DNA of 64,000 nucleotides from Pseudomonas sp. R28(2017) (GTDB lineage: Bacteria > Pseudomonadota > Gammaproteobacteria > Pseudomonadales > Pseudomonadaceae), in assembly GCF_002112505.1 (NCBI RefSeq), contig NZ_NEHW01000003.1, positions 372,001 through 436,000 on the forward strand, written 5' to 3'. Numbering within the stretch: the stretch's first letter is position 1; every line of letters starts with the position of its first letter. The notes under the pieces were generated by a model, which saw only the letters and a program-made list of their open reading frames with translations, made no database searches and was not told the origin of the DNA. Positions 54,669-64,000 of this stretch are shown here, one piece after another. A program made the position numbers and the translations under genes.

Positions 54669-55121
54669 GGGTAACCTCTGCAAAGGCACTGGGCCGATGG
54701 TCGATGGATAGCAAGTGAATGTGACATTCCCGACGGTGTGTGATGCCCGCCGAGATTGGCTAATTTATAACCGATACATATCGACTTTAGAAGCCTTATA
54801 TATGATCAGTATCTGACAAATTTCTATTTTTTACCGATATAGATCGATAAACGGTCAGCCAAAGACAATCCAGACCCGACGTTCGATATAATCGCTTCGC
54901 GCAGGCTGCGTCACCGTGCCAAAAAGCCTCAAGATGAAACCTGTTTCATTTTTCTGCTGGGGAACCCGGCCCTGTGGCCGATAACCCGGTGCAAAGATGA
55001 AATCAGCAGGTGGGCGCGTGCTGGCTCACCGCCAGCCGATCTAGGCTCAGTTTGCCAAGGCGGCGGACTTAGAGCGGACCTTTCAAGGTCGGACCCTCAG
55101 CACACTGACCGAAGAATCTCC
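54669..55121. other. AT-rich divergent promoter region between aguA and rfbC
   Basis: The section 54760-54900 is much richer in AT than its surroundings and holds two similar palindromes. No gene is visible. Confidence 0.6.
54769..54848. promoter_or_regulatory. paired operator upstream of aguA
   Basis: CCGATACATATCGA (54771-54784) and CCGATATAGATCGA (54834-54847) match at 12 of 14 positions, and each is palindromic (CGATA-CA-TATCG and CGAT-ATAG-ATCG). Their equivalent bases are 63 apart, six turns of B-DNA, so both lie on the same face. The regulator is unknown. Confidence 0.6.
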
Positions 55122-55664
55122 ATGAACATCATAGCGACCGAGATACCCGACGTAGTCATCATCGAACCCAAGGTCTTCGGCGACAGCCGTGGCTTCTTCT
55201 TCGAAAGCTTCAATGCCCGCGAATTCAAGAAGCAGACCGGGTTCGACGGCCACTTTGTCCAAGACAACCATTCGCGCTCCCAACGGGGTGTGCTGCGCGG
55301 TCTGCATTACCAGATCGACAACCCTCAGGGGAAACTGGTGCGCGTGGTGCAGGGCGAAGTGCTGGACGTGGCCGTGGACATACGCCGCAGTTCGCCGTAC
55401 TTCGGCCGCTGGGTGGCCCGGCGCCTGACCGCCACCGACCACCTGCAGTTCTGGATCCCACCCGGGTTCGCCCACGGTTTCCTGGTGCTGAGCGAAACGG
55501 CCGACTTCCTGTACAAGACCACCGACTACTACAACCCCGCCGCCGAGCGCTCGATCCGCTGGGACGACCCTGACCTGGCCATCGACTGGGGCGTCGAGAA
55601 CCCGACCCTGTCGGCCAAGGACCAGGCTGCCGTGCTGTTGAAAGACGCGGACCTGTTCCCATGA
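55122..55664 (+). CDS. rfbC: dTDP-4-dehydrorhamnose 3,5-epimerase
   Basis: Epimerises dTDP-4-keto-6-deoxyglucose at C3 and C5 in dTDP-L-rhamnose synthesis. The 180-residue cupin protein has the catalytic-His motif RGVLRGLHYQ (about 59-68), the VDIRRSSPYFGRW segment and the FWIPPGFAHGFLVLSE strand. Its stop overlaps rfbD by 4 bases. rfbA and rfbB are not in the window, so the pathway is split or the operon is partial. Confidence 0.95.
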   Translation: MNIIATEIPDVVIIEPKVFGDSRGFFFESFNAREFKKQTGFDGHFVQDNHSRSQRGVLRGLHYQIDNPQGKLVRVVQGEVLDVAVDIRRSSPYFGRWVARRLTATDHLQFWIPPGFAHGFLVLSETADFLYKTTDYYNPAAERSIRWDDPDLAIDWGVENPTLSAKDQAAVLLKDADLFP

Positions 55665-56521
55665 AGATTCTCGTCTGTGGCCACAATGGCCAAGTCGCTC
55701 AGGCGCTGCAGGCGCAGTTGAACGGGCTTGGCGAAGTGCATGTGCTGGGCCGCGAGCATCTGAACATGGCCCGCCCCGAGGCGCTGCGCGAGCCAGTGCG
55801 GCGCCTGGCCCCGCAGCTGATCATCAACGCCGCCGCCCATACCGCGGTGGACCAGGCCGAAAGCGAGCCAGACCTGGCCTTCGCGATCAACGCCGAAGGC
55901 CCGCGGATCCTGGCCGAAGAGGCGGTGCGCCTGGGAGCGCCGCTGATCCACTACTCCACCGACTATGTCTTCGATGGTGAAAAGGCCTTGCCCTACACCG
56001 AGCTCGACCGCCCCAACCCGCTGGGTGTGTACGGCCGCAGCAAACTGGCCGGGGAGCAAGCCATCGCCGACGTGGATGGCGAGCATCTGATTCTGCGCAC
56101 CAGCTGGGTCTATTCGCTGTACGGGCGCAACTTCCTGCTGACCATGCAACGCCTGCTGCAGGAAAAACCGCAATTGCGCGTGGTCAACGACCAGATCGGT
56201 GCCCCCACCTGGGCCACCACCATCGCCGTCGCCACCCGGGCACTGATCGAGCGCTGGCAGGCCGGGCAGCGCGGTGCCTGGGGCACCTATCACCTCACCG
56301 CCCAGGGCGAAACATCCTGGTTCGGCTTCGCCCAGGCCATTGGCGAACAGCTCAAGGCACGCGGCCTGCCCTGCGCCGAGCTGCTGCCGATCCCTTCCAG
56401 CGAATACCCGACCCCAGCCCGTCGCCCAGCCAACTCTCGCCTTAACTGCTCGCGCCTGGCCCAGGAGTGGGACGTCCACCTGCCGCACTGGCACCAGGCA
56501 CTGATCGACTGCCTCAAGTAG
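55661..56521 (+). CDS. rfbD: dTDP-4-dehydrorhamnose reductase
   Basis: Last step of dTDP-L-rhamnose synthesis, reducing the 4-keto group with NAD(P)H. The 286-residue short-chain-dehydrogenase-like protein has the nucleotide motif CGHNGQVAQAL, the STDYVFDGE segment and the catalytic YxxxK in VYGRSKLAGEQ (about 125-130). Coupled to rfbC by an ATGA overlap. A sensor kinase gene follows after 38 bases. Confidence 0.94.
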   Translation: MKILVCGHNGQVAQALQAQLNGLGEVHVLGREHLNMARPEALREPVRRLAPQLIINAAAHTAVDQAESEPDLAFAINAEGPRILAEEAVRLGAPLIHYSTDYVFDGEKALPYTELDRPNPLGVYGRSKLAGEQAIADVDGEHLILRTSWVYSLYGRNFLLTMQRLLQEKPQLRVVNDQIGAPTWATTIAVATRALIERWQAGQRGAWGTYHLTAQGETSWFGFAQAIGEQLKARGLPCAELLPIPSSEYPTPARRPANSRLNCSRLAQEWDVHLPHWHQALIDCLK

Positions 56522-56559
56522 CGCATAATTGCGCCAGACCCACCTGGCGCATTTACGCG

Positions 56560-58374
56560 ATGATTGCAAAACCCACACCCCCTCGCCGTCCCCGCTGGCG
56601 CAGCCTGGCCCTGCTGGCCCTGTGCCTGGCGCCTTTGCTGTGGCCACTGCACCACCTGGCCGAGCGCTACTACCAGGACGAACTGGCCTCGCAGAACCGC
56701 CAGACCCTCGACCTGTACGTCGCCAACCTGCTCGGCACCCTGCACCGCTACGAAACCCTGCCGCAGATCCTCGGCGACCTGCCGGCGCTGCGCGGCGTGC
56801 TGGCCGACCCGTTCCGCCTCGAGGCGGTCACCAATGCCAACCGCCTGCTCAAGGACATCGTCCACCAGACCGGCGCCGAAGTGATGTACCTGATGGATGT
56901 CAGCGGCAACACCCTGGCCGCCTCCAACTGGGACAAGCAGGACAGCTTCGTCGGCCGCAATTTCTCCTTCCGCCCGTATTTCAACGAAGCGATGGCCGGC
57001 CACCTGGGCCGCTTCTTCGGCCAGGGCACCACCTCGGCCAAGCGCGGCTACTTCTTCGCTGCCGCCGTACGCGACAGGGAGCGCATCGTGGGCGTGCTGG
57101 TGGTCAAGGTCGACCTCGACCACACCGAAACCCTGTGGGGCCGTACCCCCGAGCAATTGCTGCTGACCGACCACAACGGCGTGGTGATCCTCACCTCGCG
57201 CCCCGACTGGCGTTTTCGCGCCACCCGCGTGCTGACCGAAGCCGAGCGCCAGGCGATCATCGCCATCCAGCCCTACCCGACCCAGGCGCCGCAGCCGCTG
57301 GTGCTCAACCAGGACGCCTGGCTGACGCAGACCCGCGACATCAAGGAAACCGGCTGGCAAGTGAGCATCCTCGCCCCCCGCACGCTGGTCGACCGCTCGG
57401 TGCAGACGGTGATGGCCATCGGCGCCGGCACCCTGCTGGTGCTGATGCTGTTCACCGGCCTGGTGATGCAGCGGCGCCGCCACTACATCGACCGCATCGA
57501 TTTCGAGGCCCGGGGCCGCCAGGAGCTGGAGTCACGCGTGGCCGAGCGTACCGCCGCCCTCGAAGGCCTCAACACCCGGCTCAAAAGCGCCGTGCTGGAG
57601 CGCGAGAACGCCCAGCAGGAGCTGGTGCGCGCCCAGGACGAACTGGTCCAGGCCGGCAAGCTCTCGGTGCTCGGCACCATGTCGGCCAGCATCAGCCACG
57701 AGCTCAACCAGCCGCTGGCGGCGATCCGCAGCTACGCGGAAAACGCCGAAATCCTCCTCGACCATCAACGCACCGAAGACGCCCGCGGCAACCTCAAGCT
57801 GATTGGCGAACTGACCGGGCGCATGGCCTCGATCATCGCCCACCTGCGCGCCTTCGCCCGCCGCGACCGCCACGCCCCGGAAAGCGTGGCCCTGCAACCG
57901 GCACTGGATGACGCCCTGGCCCTGCTGGCCAAGCGCCGCCGGGCAATGGCCGTGGAGCTGATCCGCGACCTGCCCGAAGCCACCCTGTGGGTGCAGGCCG
58001 GCGAAACCCGCCTGCGCCAGGTACTCGGCAACCTGCTGGCCAACGCCCTCGACGCCCTGACCGAAAAAGCCAACCCGCGGCGCCTGTGGCTGAGTGCCGA
58101 ACAGCGCGATGACTACGTCTACCTATACATTCGCGACAACGGCCCGGGCTTCAGCCGCCAGGCCATGGAGCACGCCAAGGAGCCGTTCTTCACCACCAAG
58201 ACCCGCACCCAGGGCCTGGGCCTGGGGCTGGCCATCTGCGAAAGCCTGATGCGCGCCCTGGGCGGTGAACTGCTGCTGGCCAACCACCCCGAAGGTGGCG
58301 CCCTGCTCACCCTGCAACTGCGCGTGGCCGCACCCGGCGCTACCTTGCCCACTTCGGAGGACCCCTCGGCATGA
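56560..58374 (+). CDS. DctB-like sensor histidine kinase
   Basis: A 604-residue membrane kinase of the C4-dicarboxylate sensor family. The first helix is at about 15-32. The periplasmic double-PAS sensor follows with NFSFRPYFNEAMAG and the GYFFAAAVRD region, then a second helix at about 284-303, a coiled coil, His380 in ASISHELNQPLAAIRSYAEN, and an HATPase domain (DNGPGFS, GLGLGLAICESL). It is coupled to a sigma-54 response regulator by an ATGA overlap. No dctA or dctPQM gene is nearby, so the ligand is unproven. Confidence 0.9.
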   Translation: MIAKPTPPRRPRWRSLALLALCLAPLLWPLHHLAERYYQDELASQNRQTLDLYVANLLGTLHRYETLPQILGDLPALRGVLADPFRLEAVTNANRLLKDIVHQTGAEVMYLMDVSGNTLAASNWDKQDSFVGRNFSFRPYFNEAMAGHLGRFFGQGTTSAKRGYFFAAAVRDRERIVGVLVVKVDLDHTETLWGRTPEQLLLTDHNGVVILTSRPDWRFRATRVLTEAERQAIIAIQPYPTQAPQPLVLNQDAWLTQTRDIKETGWQVSILAPRTLVDRSVQTVMAIGAGTLLVLMLFTGLVMQRRRHYIDRIDFEARGRQELESRVAERTAALEGLNTRLKSAVLERENAQQELVRAQDELVQAGKLSVLGTMSASISHELNQPLAAIRSYAENAEILLDHQRTEDARGNLKLIGELTGRMASIIAHLRAFARRDRHAPESVALQPALDDALALLAKRRRAMAVELIRDLPEATLWVQAGETRLRQVLGNLLANALDALTEKANPRRLWLSAEQRDDYVYLYIRDNGPGFSRQAMEHAKEPFFTTKTRTQGLGLGLAICESLMRALGGELLLANHPEGGALLTLQLRVAAPGATLPTSEDPSA

Positions 58375-59780
58375 CGACCGAGCCTTACATCGACAGCCAG
58401 GCCCAGGTGATCCTGGTCGACGATGACCCACACCTGCGCCAGGCCCTGAGCCAGACCCTCGACCTGGCCGGGCTCAAGGTGGTCGCCCTGGCTGACGCCC
58501 AAGGACTGGCCGAGCGCATCGAGCCCGACTGGCCGGGCGTGGTGGTCAGCGATATCCGCATGCCCGGCATCGACGGCCTGCAGCTGCTGGAGCAGTTGCA
58601 CGGCCGCGACAGTGAGCTGCCGGTGCTGCTGATCACCGGCCACGGCGATGTGCCGCTGGCGGTACAGGCCATGCGCGCGGGCGCTTACGACTTCCTCGAA
58701 AAGCCCTTCGCCAGCGACGCCCTGCTCGACAGCGTGCGCCGTGCCCTGGCCTTGCGCCGCCTGGTGCTGGACAACCGCAGCCTGCGCCTGGCCCTGAGCG
58801 ACCGCCAGCAACTGGCCACCCGGCTGGTTGGCCACTCACCGTCGATGCAGCGCTTGCGTGAGCAGATCGGCGCCCTGGCGGGTACCCGGGCCGATGTGTT
58901 GATCCTCGGTGAGACCGGTGCCGGCAAAGAGGTGGTCGCCCGTGCCCTGCACGACCTGTCCAGCCGCCGCACAGGCCCGTTCGTGGCGATCAATGCCGGC
59001 GCGCTGGCCGAATCGGTGGTCGAAAGCGAGCTGTTCGGCCACGAGCCGGGGGCCTTCACCGGTGCGCAGAAGCGCCGTATCGGCAAGTTCGAGTTCGCCA
59101 ACGGCGGCACGCTGTTCCTCGACGAGATCGAGAGCATGAGCCTGGACGTGCAGGTGAAGCTGCTTCGCCTGCTGCAAGAGCGGGTGGTCGAGCGGCTCGG
59201 CGGCAACCAGCTCATCCCGCTGGATATCCGCATCATCGCAGCCACCAAGGAAGACCTGCGCACCTCCGCCGACCAAGGCCGCTTCCGCGCCGACCTCTAC
59301 TACCGCCTGAACGTGGCGCCGCTGCGCATTCCACCCTTGCGCGAACGCGGCGACGACATCCTGGTGTTGTTCCAGCACTTCGCCGACGCCGCCAGCCAGC
59401 GCCATGGCCTGCCGCCGCACAGCCTGCAGCCCGCCCAGCGGGCCGTGCTGCTGCGCCATGACTGGCCGGGCAACGTGCGCGAACTGCAGAACGCTGCCGA
59501 ACGCTTTGCCCTGGGCCTGGAGCTGGCCCTCGATGGCCAGGCGCCGCCTGCCGCCGCCACCGCTGCGCCGATCCTGCTGGGCAACCTCAGCGAGCAGGTC
59601 GAACAGTTCGAACGTTCGTTGATCGCCGCCGAACTGGCCCAGCCCCACAGCTCCATGCGCAGCCTCGCCGAAGCCCTCGGCATCCCGCGCAAGACCCTGC
59701 ACGACAAGCTGCGCAAGCACGGCCTGCATTTTGAAGGCGGTAGCAGCACCAGTGACGACCACGAGGAAAATCGCCCATGA
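58371..59780 (+). CDS. sigma-54-dependent response regulator (DctD-like)
   Basis: A 469-residue bacterial enhancer-binding protein. The receiver has DDDP at 17-20, Asp61 (VVVSDIRMPG) and Lys in FLEKPF. The AAA+ domain has Walker A GETGAGKE (about 180-187), GAFTGA (227-232), which contacts sigma-54, and ATKEDLR. A Fis-type helix-turn-helix (LAEALGIPRKTLHDKLRKHG) is at the C terminus. Paired with the kinase upstream and overlapping a thioesterase gene downstream. Confidence 0.93.
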   Translation: MTTEPYIDSQAQVILVDDDPHLRQALSQTLDLAGLKVVALADAQGLAERIEPDWPGVVVSDIRMPGIDGLQLLEQLHGRDSELPVLLITGHGDVPLAVQAMRAGAYDFLEKPFASDALLDSVRRALALRRLVLDNRSLRLALSDRQQLATRLVGHSPSMQRLREQIGALAGTRADVLILGETGAGKEVVARALHDLSSRRTGPFVAINAGALAESVVESELFGHEPGAFTGAQKRRIGKFEFANGGTLFLDEIESMSLDVQVKLLRLLQERVVERLGGNQLIPLDIRIIAATKEDLRTSADQGRFRADLYYRLNVAPLRIPPLRERGDDILVLFQHFADAASQRHGLPPHSLQPAQRAVLLRHDWPGNVRELQNAAERFALGLELALDGQAPPAAATAAPILLGNLSEQVEQFERSLIAAELAQPHSSMRSLAEALGIPRKTLHDKLRKHGLHFEGGSSTSDDHEENRP

Positions 59781-60232
59781 GTTCCGACAGCCAATACCTG
59801 CAGTCCGTGCTGCACGGCGACATTCCACTGACCCGCGAAATGGGCCTGGAAGTCATCGATTGGCAAGCCCAGACCTTGCGCCTGCAACTGCCGCTGGCCG
59901 CCAACGTCAACCACAAGAGCACCATGTTCGGCGGCAGCCTGTATTGCGCCGCGGTGCTGGTGGGTTGGGGCTGGTTGCACCTGCGCCTGCGTGAGCTGGG
60001 CATCGATGACGGGCATATCGTCATCCAGGAGGGCCAGATCAGCTATCCACTGCCGGTGACCGGCACGGCGGTGGCACGTTGCCCGGCGCCGGACGAAAAG
60101 ACCTGGGAGCGGTTCCTGACGATGTACCAGCGCCGTGGCCGGGCCAGGCTGACCCTGGAAACCACGGTCAGCAACGTTGGCAGCGACGAACCCGCTGTCA
60201 CCTTCAGCGGGCAGTACGTCCTGCACCGCTGA
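59777..60232 (+). CDS. YiiD-type hotdog thioesterase domain protein
   Basis: A 151-residue single hotdog domain like the C-terminal half of YiiD. The conserved segment MGLEVIDWQAQTLRLQLPL is followed by NHKSTMFGGSLYCAAVL, where the hot-dog helix and active-site loop lie. It overlaps the sigma-54 regulator by 4 bases and is probably translated with it. The acyl-CoA or other substrate is unknown. Confidence 0.83.
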   Translation: MSSDSQYLQSVLHGDIPLTREMGLEVIDWQAQTLRLQLPLAANVNHKSTMFGGSLYCAAVLVGWGWLHLRLRELGIDDGHIVIQEGQISYPLPVTGTAVARCPAPDEKTWERFLTMYQRRGRARLTLETTVSNVGSDEPAVTFSGQYVLHR

Positions 60233-60248
60233 CAGCGGCTGGCGCGAC

Positions 60249-60340
60249 CTCTGTGGGAGCGGGCGTGCCCGCGAACACCGGCGAAGCCGGTGCCATGCAC
60301 CGCGTCGCATGCTTCGCGGGCACGCCCGCTCCCACAGGGT
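60249..60340. repeat. inverted REP pair (BIME)
   Basis: CTGTGGGAGCGGGCGTGCCCGCG and CGCGGGCACGCCCGCTCCCACAG are exact inverted copies. Between them is a small CACCGGC-GAA-GCCGGTG hairpin. Located between convergent genes. Confidence 0.88.
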
Positions 60341-60472
60341 AAAGCGGCGCTTGCTGAGGCTTTGTTCTCTGCGCGACAGCGCAGCCCACAGGGCTGGGTG
60401 ATCTCCCACAGGGATCGCGCCAATTTTTAAGTAATGTGCAAGACAGTTGCTTGCACAAAGGGCGACCGAACC

Positions 60473-61287
<815 letters not shown>

Positions 61288-61291
<4 letters not shown>

Positions 61292-61854
61292 GCTTCGAGC
61301 AGCCCCCGCTGGATCAGCAGGTCACGGGCCAGGTACAGCGCCGCCAACGCCCGCCCCTCGGTGAACTGCGGGTGCATGGCCAGGGCCGAAAGCTCGCGCA
61401 GGTTGACCTTGTCGACCCGCATCGGCTCCGGCTCGTCGCCCTCCAGGCGCTCCTCGTAGAGGTCGCTGGCCAGTACCACCTGGATCTTCTGGCTCATGTA
61501 GCCCGGCGACAGCGACAGCTCGGTCAGGTGCTCCAGCTGGCGAGCGCCAAAGCCGGCTTCTTCCTTGAGTTCACGGTCGGCGGCGGCCAGTACGTCCTCA
61601 CCCGGCTCGATCAGGCCTTTGGGCAACGACAGCTCGTATTCGTCGGTGCCGCCGCAGTACTCCTCGACCAGCACCGCGTGCTCGGCGTCGAGCATGGCCA
61701 CGATCATCACCGCGCCGTAGCCATTGCCTCGGCCAACCAGGCGCTCATAGGTGCGTTCGTTGCCATTGCTGAAGCGCAGTTGTACGGCCTCGACCCGGAA
61801 CAGGCGGCTGCTGGCGACGATTTCGCGGCTGAGGACGGTGGGTTTCTGGCGCAT
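61288..61854 (-). CDS. nudE: ADP compounds hydrolase NudE
   Basis: Nudix hydrolase acting on ADP-ribose, NADH and similar compounds. The full Nudix box GLIEPGEDVLAAADRELKEE continues to AGF at about residues 92-114. The start at 61854 gives 188 residues and MRQKPTVLSREIVASSRLF, typical of NudE. It is the first gene of a nudE-cysQ operon and divergent from the nucleotidase gene with a 64-base shared promoter region. Confidence 0.94.
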
Positions 61855-61918
61855 GGGGCAGCTCCTTGGCGTGAACGCGTTACTATACCGTGGCTTGCCG
61901 ACTGATCGAGAGTTTCCC

Positions 61919-62581
61919 ATGCCTGTTCTTCCCTGGTCTGCCATCGACACCGTCCTGCTGGACATGGACGGCACCCTGCTCGACCTGCACTACGACAACC
62001 GCTTCTGGCTCGACCACCTGCCCCAGCGCTACGCCGAGCTGCACGGGGTCAGCCGGGCCATGGCGGAAATGGAGCTGCAGCCGCTGTTCGAACGCAATGC
62101 CGGCACGCTCAACTGGTACTGCCTGGACTTCTGGAGCCGCGAGCTGAAGCTGCCGATTCGCGAACTCAAGCGCGAAATCGCCGACCTGATCGCCCTGCGG
62201 CCGGATGCCGATACTTTTCTGGCGGCCATCCGCAAGGCGGGCAAACGTGTGGTGATGATCACCAATGCCCACCGCGATTCGCTGTCGCTGAAACTGGAGC
62301 GGGTGGAACTGGCACCGTATTTCGAGCGGCTGATCAGCTCGCACGATTACGGCTACCCGAAGGAAAACCCGCAGTTCTGGGAGGCGTTGCAGGCGGATAT
62401 CGGCTTCGACCCGGCGCGCAGCCTGTTCATCGATGACACCCTGGCCATCCTGCGCAGTGCGCGGCGCTTTGGCGTGGGGCATCTGCTGGCGGTGCGCCAG
62501 CCGGACAGCCGGGCGCAGCCGCGTGATACCGAAGAGTTTGCAGCGGTCGAGGATTACCGGGAATTACTGACAGGCCTGTAA
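61919..62581 (+). CDS. yrfG: GMP/IMP nucleotidase YrfG
   Basis: A 220-residue HAD-superfamily phosphatase that removes phosphate from purine monophosphates. HAD motif I is LLDMDGTLLDL (about 14-24), motif II VVMITNAHRD, motif III with Lys in GYPKENPQFW, and motif IV SLFIDDT. The start at 61919 fits the family N terminus. It is divergent from nudE, an arrangement conserved in pseudomonads. Confidence 0.93.
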   Translation: MPVLPWSAIDTVLLDMDGTLLDLHYDNRFWLDHLPQRYAELHGVSRAMAEMELQPLFERNAGTLNWYCLDFWSRELKLPIRELKREIADLIALRPDADTFLAAIRKAGKRVVMITNAHRDSLSLKLERVELAPYFERLISSHDYGYPKENPQFWEALQADIGFDPARSLFIDDTLAILRSARRFGVGHLLAVRQPDSRAQPRDTEEFAAVEDYRELLTGL

Positions 62582-62583
62582 GG

Positions 62584-62676
62584 GCCCCTTCGCGGGCAAG
62601 CCTGCTCCCACAGGTACTGCACCAACCTTGAATGTGGTGCGGGGCCTGTGGGAGCGGGCTTGCCCGCGAAGAAGCC
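62584..62676. repeat. inverted REP pair (BIME)
   Basis: CTTCGCGGGCAAGCCTGCTCCCACAG faces CTGTGGGAGCGGGCTTGCCCGCGAAG, with one mismatch. It lies between the convergent yrfG and lysM genes. Confidence 0.87.
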
Positions 62677-62683
62677 ACTTAAA

Positions 62684-63124
62684 TCAGTCAGGAATACGCA
62701 GCACCTGCCCCGGGTAGATCTTGTCCGGGTGCTTGAGCATCGGCTTGTTGGCCTCGAAGATCTTGTTGTACTGGCCGGCATTGCCATACACGACCACCGA
62801 GATGGCTGACAGCGTGTCACCCTTTTTCACGGTGACGAACCTTGCCGCCGCCACGACTGGCCCGGTCACGGTGATCTGGTCATCGACGCTGGCCACCCCC
62901 TCGATGTTACCGGCGGCGAGAATGATCTTCTCTTTCTCCTCCTGGCTGGCCACCTCGCCCTTGAGAATGACCTTGTCACCCTCTACAGTGGCCGAGATGT
63001 TCGGGTTGCCCAGGCCGACACTTTCCACGTGTTTCTTCAACTGCTCCTCGGCATTGGCATTGCCGGGAGTCAGCAGGTCGATCAACTTCTCGCCGGCTTC
63101 CTTCACGAAACTGAACAGGCTCAT
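62684..63124 (-). CDS. lysM: BON-LysM domain protein (Kbp/YgaU-like)
   Basis: A 146-residue protein with a BON domain (about 25-88) and a C-terminal LysM domain (about 97-144, VKKGDTLSAISVVVYGNAGQYNKIFEANKP). It has no signal peptide. In E. coli the equivalent Kbp (YgaU) is a cytoplasmic potassium-binding protein, so the same role is likely. The start at 63124 follows AAGGAGCGCG. Confidence 0.93.
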   Translation of the reverse strand: MSLFSFVKEAGEKLIDLLTPGNANAEEQLKKHVESVGLGNPNISATVEGDKVILKGEVASQEEKEKIILAAGNIEGVASVDDQITVTGPVVAAARFVTVKKGDTLSAISVVVYGNAGQYNKIFEANKPMLKHPDKIYPGQVLRIPD

Positions 63125-63301
63125 GACGCGCTCCTTGTTGACGTTAACCTCGGAGCCAGGAGTCTAGGCCAGGATTGCCCCTCGCGCCCCACTGCGACCA
63201 ATCGACGCGGTCTATCAAGGCATAGACCCTAGCGATTAGACGCGCGCTGCCCTGCGGCCTAGGCTTGTGCTATCAAACAGCCGCCAACCGTCAGCCTTCC
63301 G

Positions 63302-64000
63302 ATGCCAAGCAAACCTCCGGTGTGCGCAGCCTCCATGCCTCTGGCCCTGCCCGCCGCCAGCAACACCTACGACTACGTCCAACTCAGCGACGGCGAACGC
63401 GCCTGCACGCCGCTGGCCGAAGAAGTCGCCCTGGCCATTGCCTATAACGGCCTCAACCAGGCGGTGATGCTGGTCAGCCCAACCGACCTGGAAGACTTCG
63501 CGGTCGGTTTCAGCGTCGGCAGCGGCATCGTCGAAGGCACGGCGGAAATCTATGACCTGAAGCTGTCCGGCAGCGGCTCGGCGATGTACGCCGACCTGGA
63601 GATCTCCAGCCGTGCGTTCTGGAACCTGAAGAACCAGCGCCGCCAACTGGCCGGCACCAGCGGTTGCGGCCTGTGCGGGGTGGAAGCCCTGGAGCAGGCG
63701 CTGCCGGACCTGAACGCACTGCCTGGCGCACCGCTGCCGCCGGCGCAATGGCTGGCGGGCCTGCGTGAACGCATCGATGCATTCACACCGCTGGGCCAGC
63801 ATTGCGGCGCCGTGCACGCCGCTCTGTTCATGAACGCCCAGGGCGAATTGCTGATGGGCCGCGAAGACATTGGCCGGCACAACGCCCTCGACAAGCTGAT
63901 CGGCGCCTTGCTGCGCCAAGGCGTCAGCACCGAGGGCGGCCTGGCCATCGTCACCAGCCGCTGCAGCCTGGAGCTGATCCAGAAAGTACTGCGCGCCGGC
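63302..64000 (+). CDS. fdhD: formate dehydrogenase accessory sulfurtransferase FdhD (partial)
   Basis: Transfers sulfur from IscS to the molybdenum cofactor of formate dehydrogenases. The start at 63302 gives MPSKPPVCAASMPL, and 233 codons are present before the window ends. The signature SGCGLCG holds the two functional cysteines (about C122 and C125), and GREDIGRHNALDKLIG is the nucleotide-binding segment. The last part (family length is about 270-280) lies beyond the right edge. The divergent lysM gene shares the 177-base promoter region. Confidence 0.94.
   Translation, partial: MPSKPPVCAASMPLALPAASNTYDYVQLSDGERACTPLAEEVALAIAYNGLNQAVMLVSPTDLEDFAVGFSVGSGIVEGTAEIYDLKLSGSGSAMYADLEISSRAFWNLKNQRRQLAGTSGCGLCGVEALEQALPDLNALPGAPLPPAQWLAGLRERIDAFTPLGQHCGAVHAALFMNAQGELLMGREDIGRHNALDKLIGALLRQGVSTEGGLAIVTSRCSLELIQKVLRAG

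Overview
The window is a piece of a high-GC gammaproteobacterial chromosome, almost certainly a Pseudomonas of the P. putida group. The evidence is the gene order metX-metW-(DUF4426)-rdgB-hemW, trmB/thiG/thiS, ftsY-ftsE-ftsX-rpoH, the OprD-family porin, DUF3077 proteins, and many Pseudomonas REP palindromes with the core GGGAGCGGGCTTGCCCGCG. This is inferred from protein families and repeats; no search was run.

Layout. 0-25 kb is core genome: methionine synthesis and nucleotide clean-up (metX, metW, rdgB, hemW), thiamine thiazole synthesis and tRNA modification (trmB, thiG, thiS), cell envelope, division and heat shock (mtgA, rpoH, ftsX, ftsE, ftsY), a catalytic/non-catalytic M16 peptidase pair with rsmD, a sulfurtransferase, a coniferyl-aldehyde dehydrogenase with a Tat-secreted small protein and a GMC oxidoreductase, then coaD, a ferredoxin, mutM and an HDOD protein. 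25-33.7 kb holds a GABA-type permease, a polar amino-acid ABC transporter, a methyltransferase, two DUF3077 genes (one apparently frameshifted) preceded by a strongly structured leader, a small lipoprotein and tRNA-Thr(TGT).

About 33.84-42.58 kb is an integrative element inserted in the 3' end of tRNA-Thr. It starts with a P4-type tyrosine integrase and ends at a degenerate copy of the tRNA T-arm/3' end. It carries a second tyrosine recombinase with a small partner, and an AT-rich cargo. The cargo is a complete-looking type II-A (Ec86/Eco1-like) retron: promoter, msr-msd RNA, nucleoside-deoxyribosyltransferase-like effector, and a reverse transcriptase with the retron NAxxH, YADD and VTG motifs. 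Convergent to it lies an OLD-like AAA ATPase with a TOPRIM-like half. This is the accessory, probably anti-phage, part of the window and the most interesting system in it.

42.9-64 kb is core or near-core again: a TonB siderophore receptor divergent from an OmpR/HK two-component pair, an FMN glutamate-synthase-family protein, an OprD-family porin, a second TonB receptor, agmatine deiminase with a paired operator upstream, rfbC-rfbD, a DctB/DctD-type sigma-54 two-component system with a thioesterase, cysQ-nudE, a GMP/IMP nucleotidase, a BON-LysM protein and the start of fdhD, which runs off the right edge.
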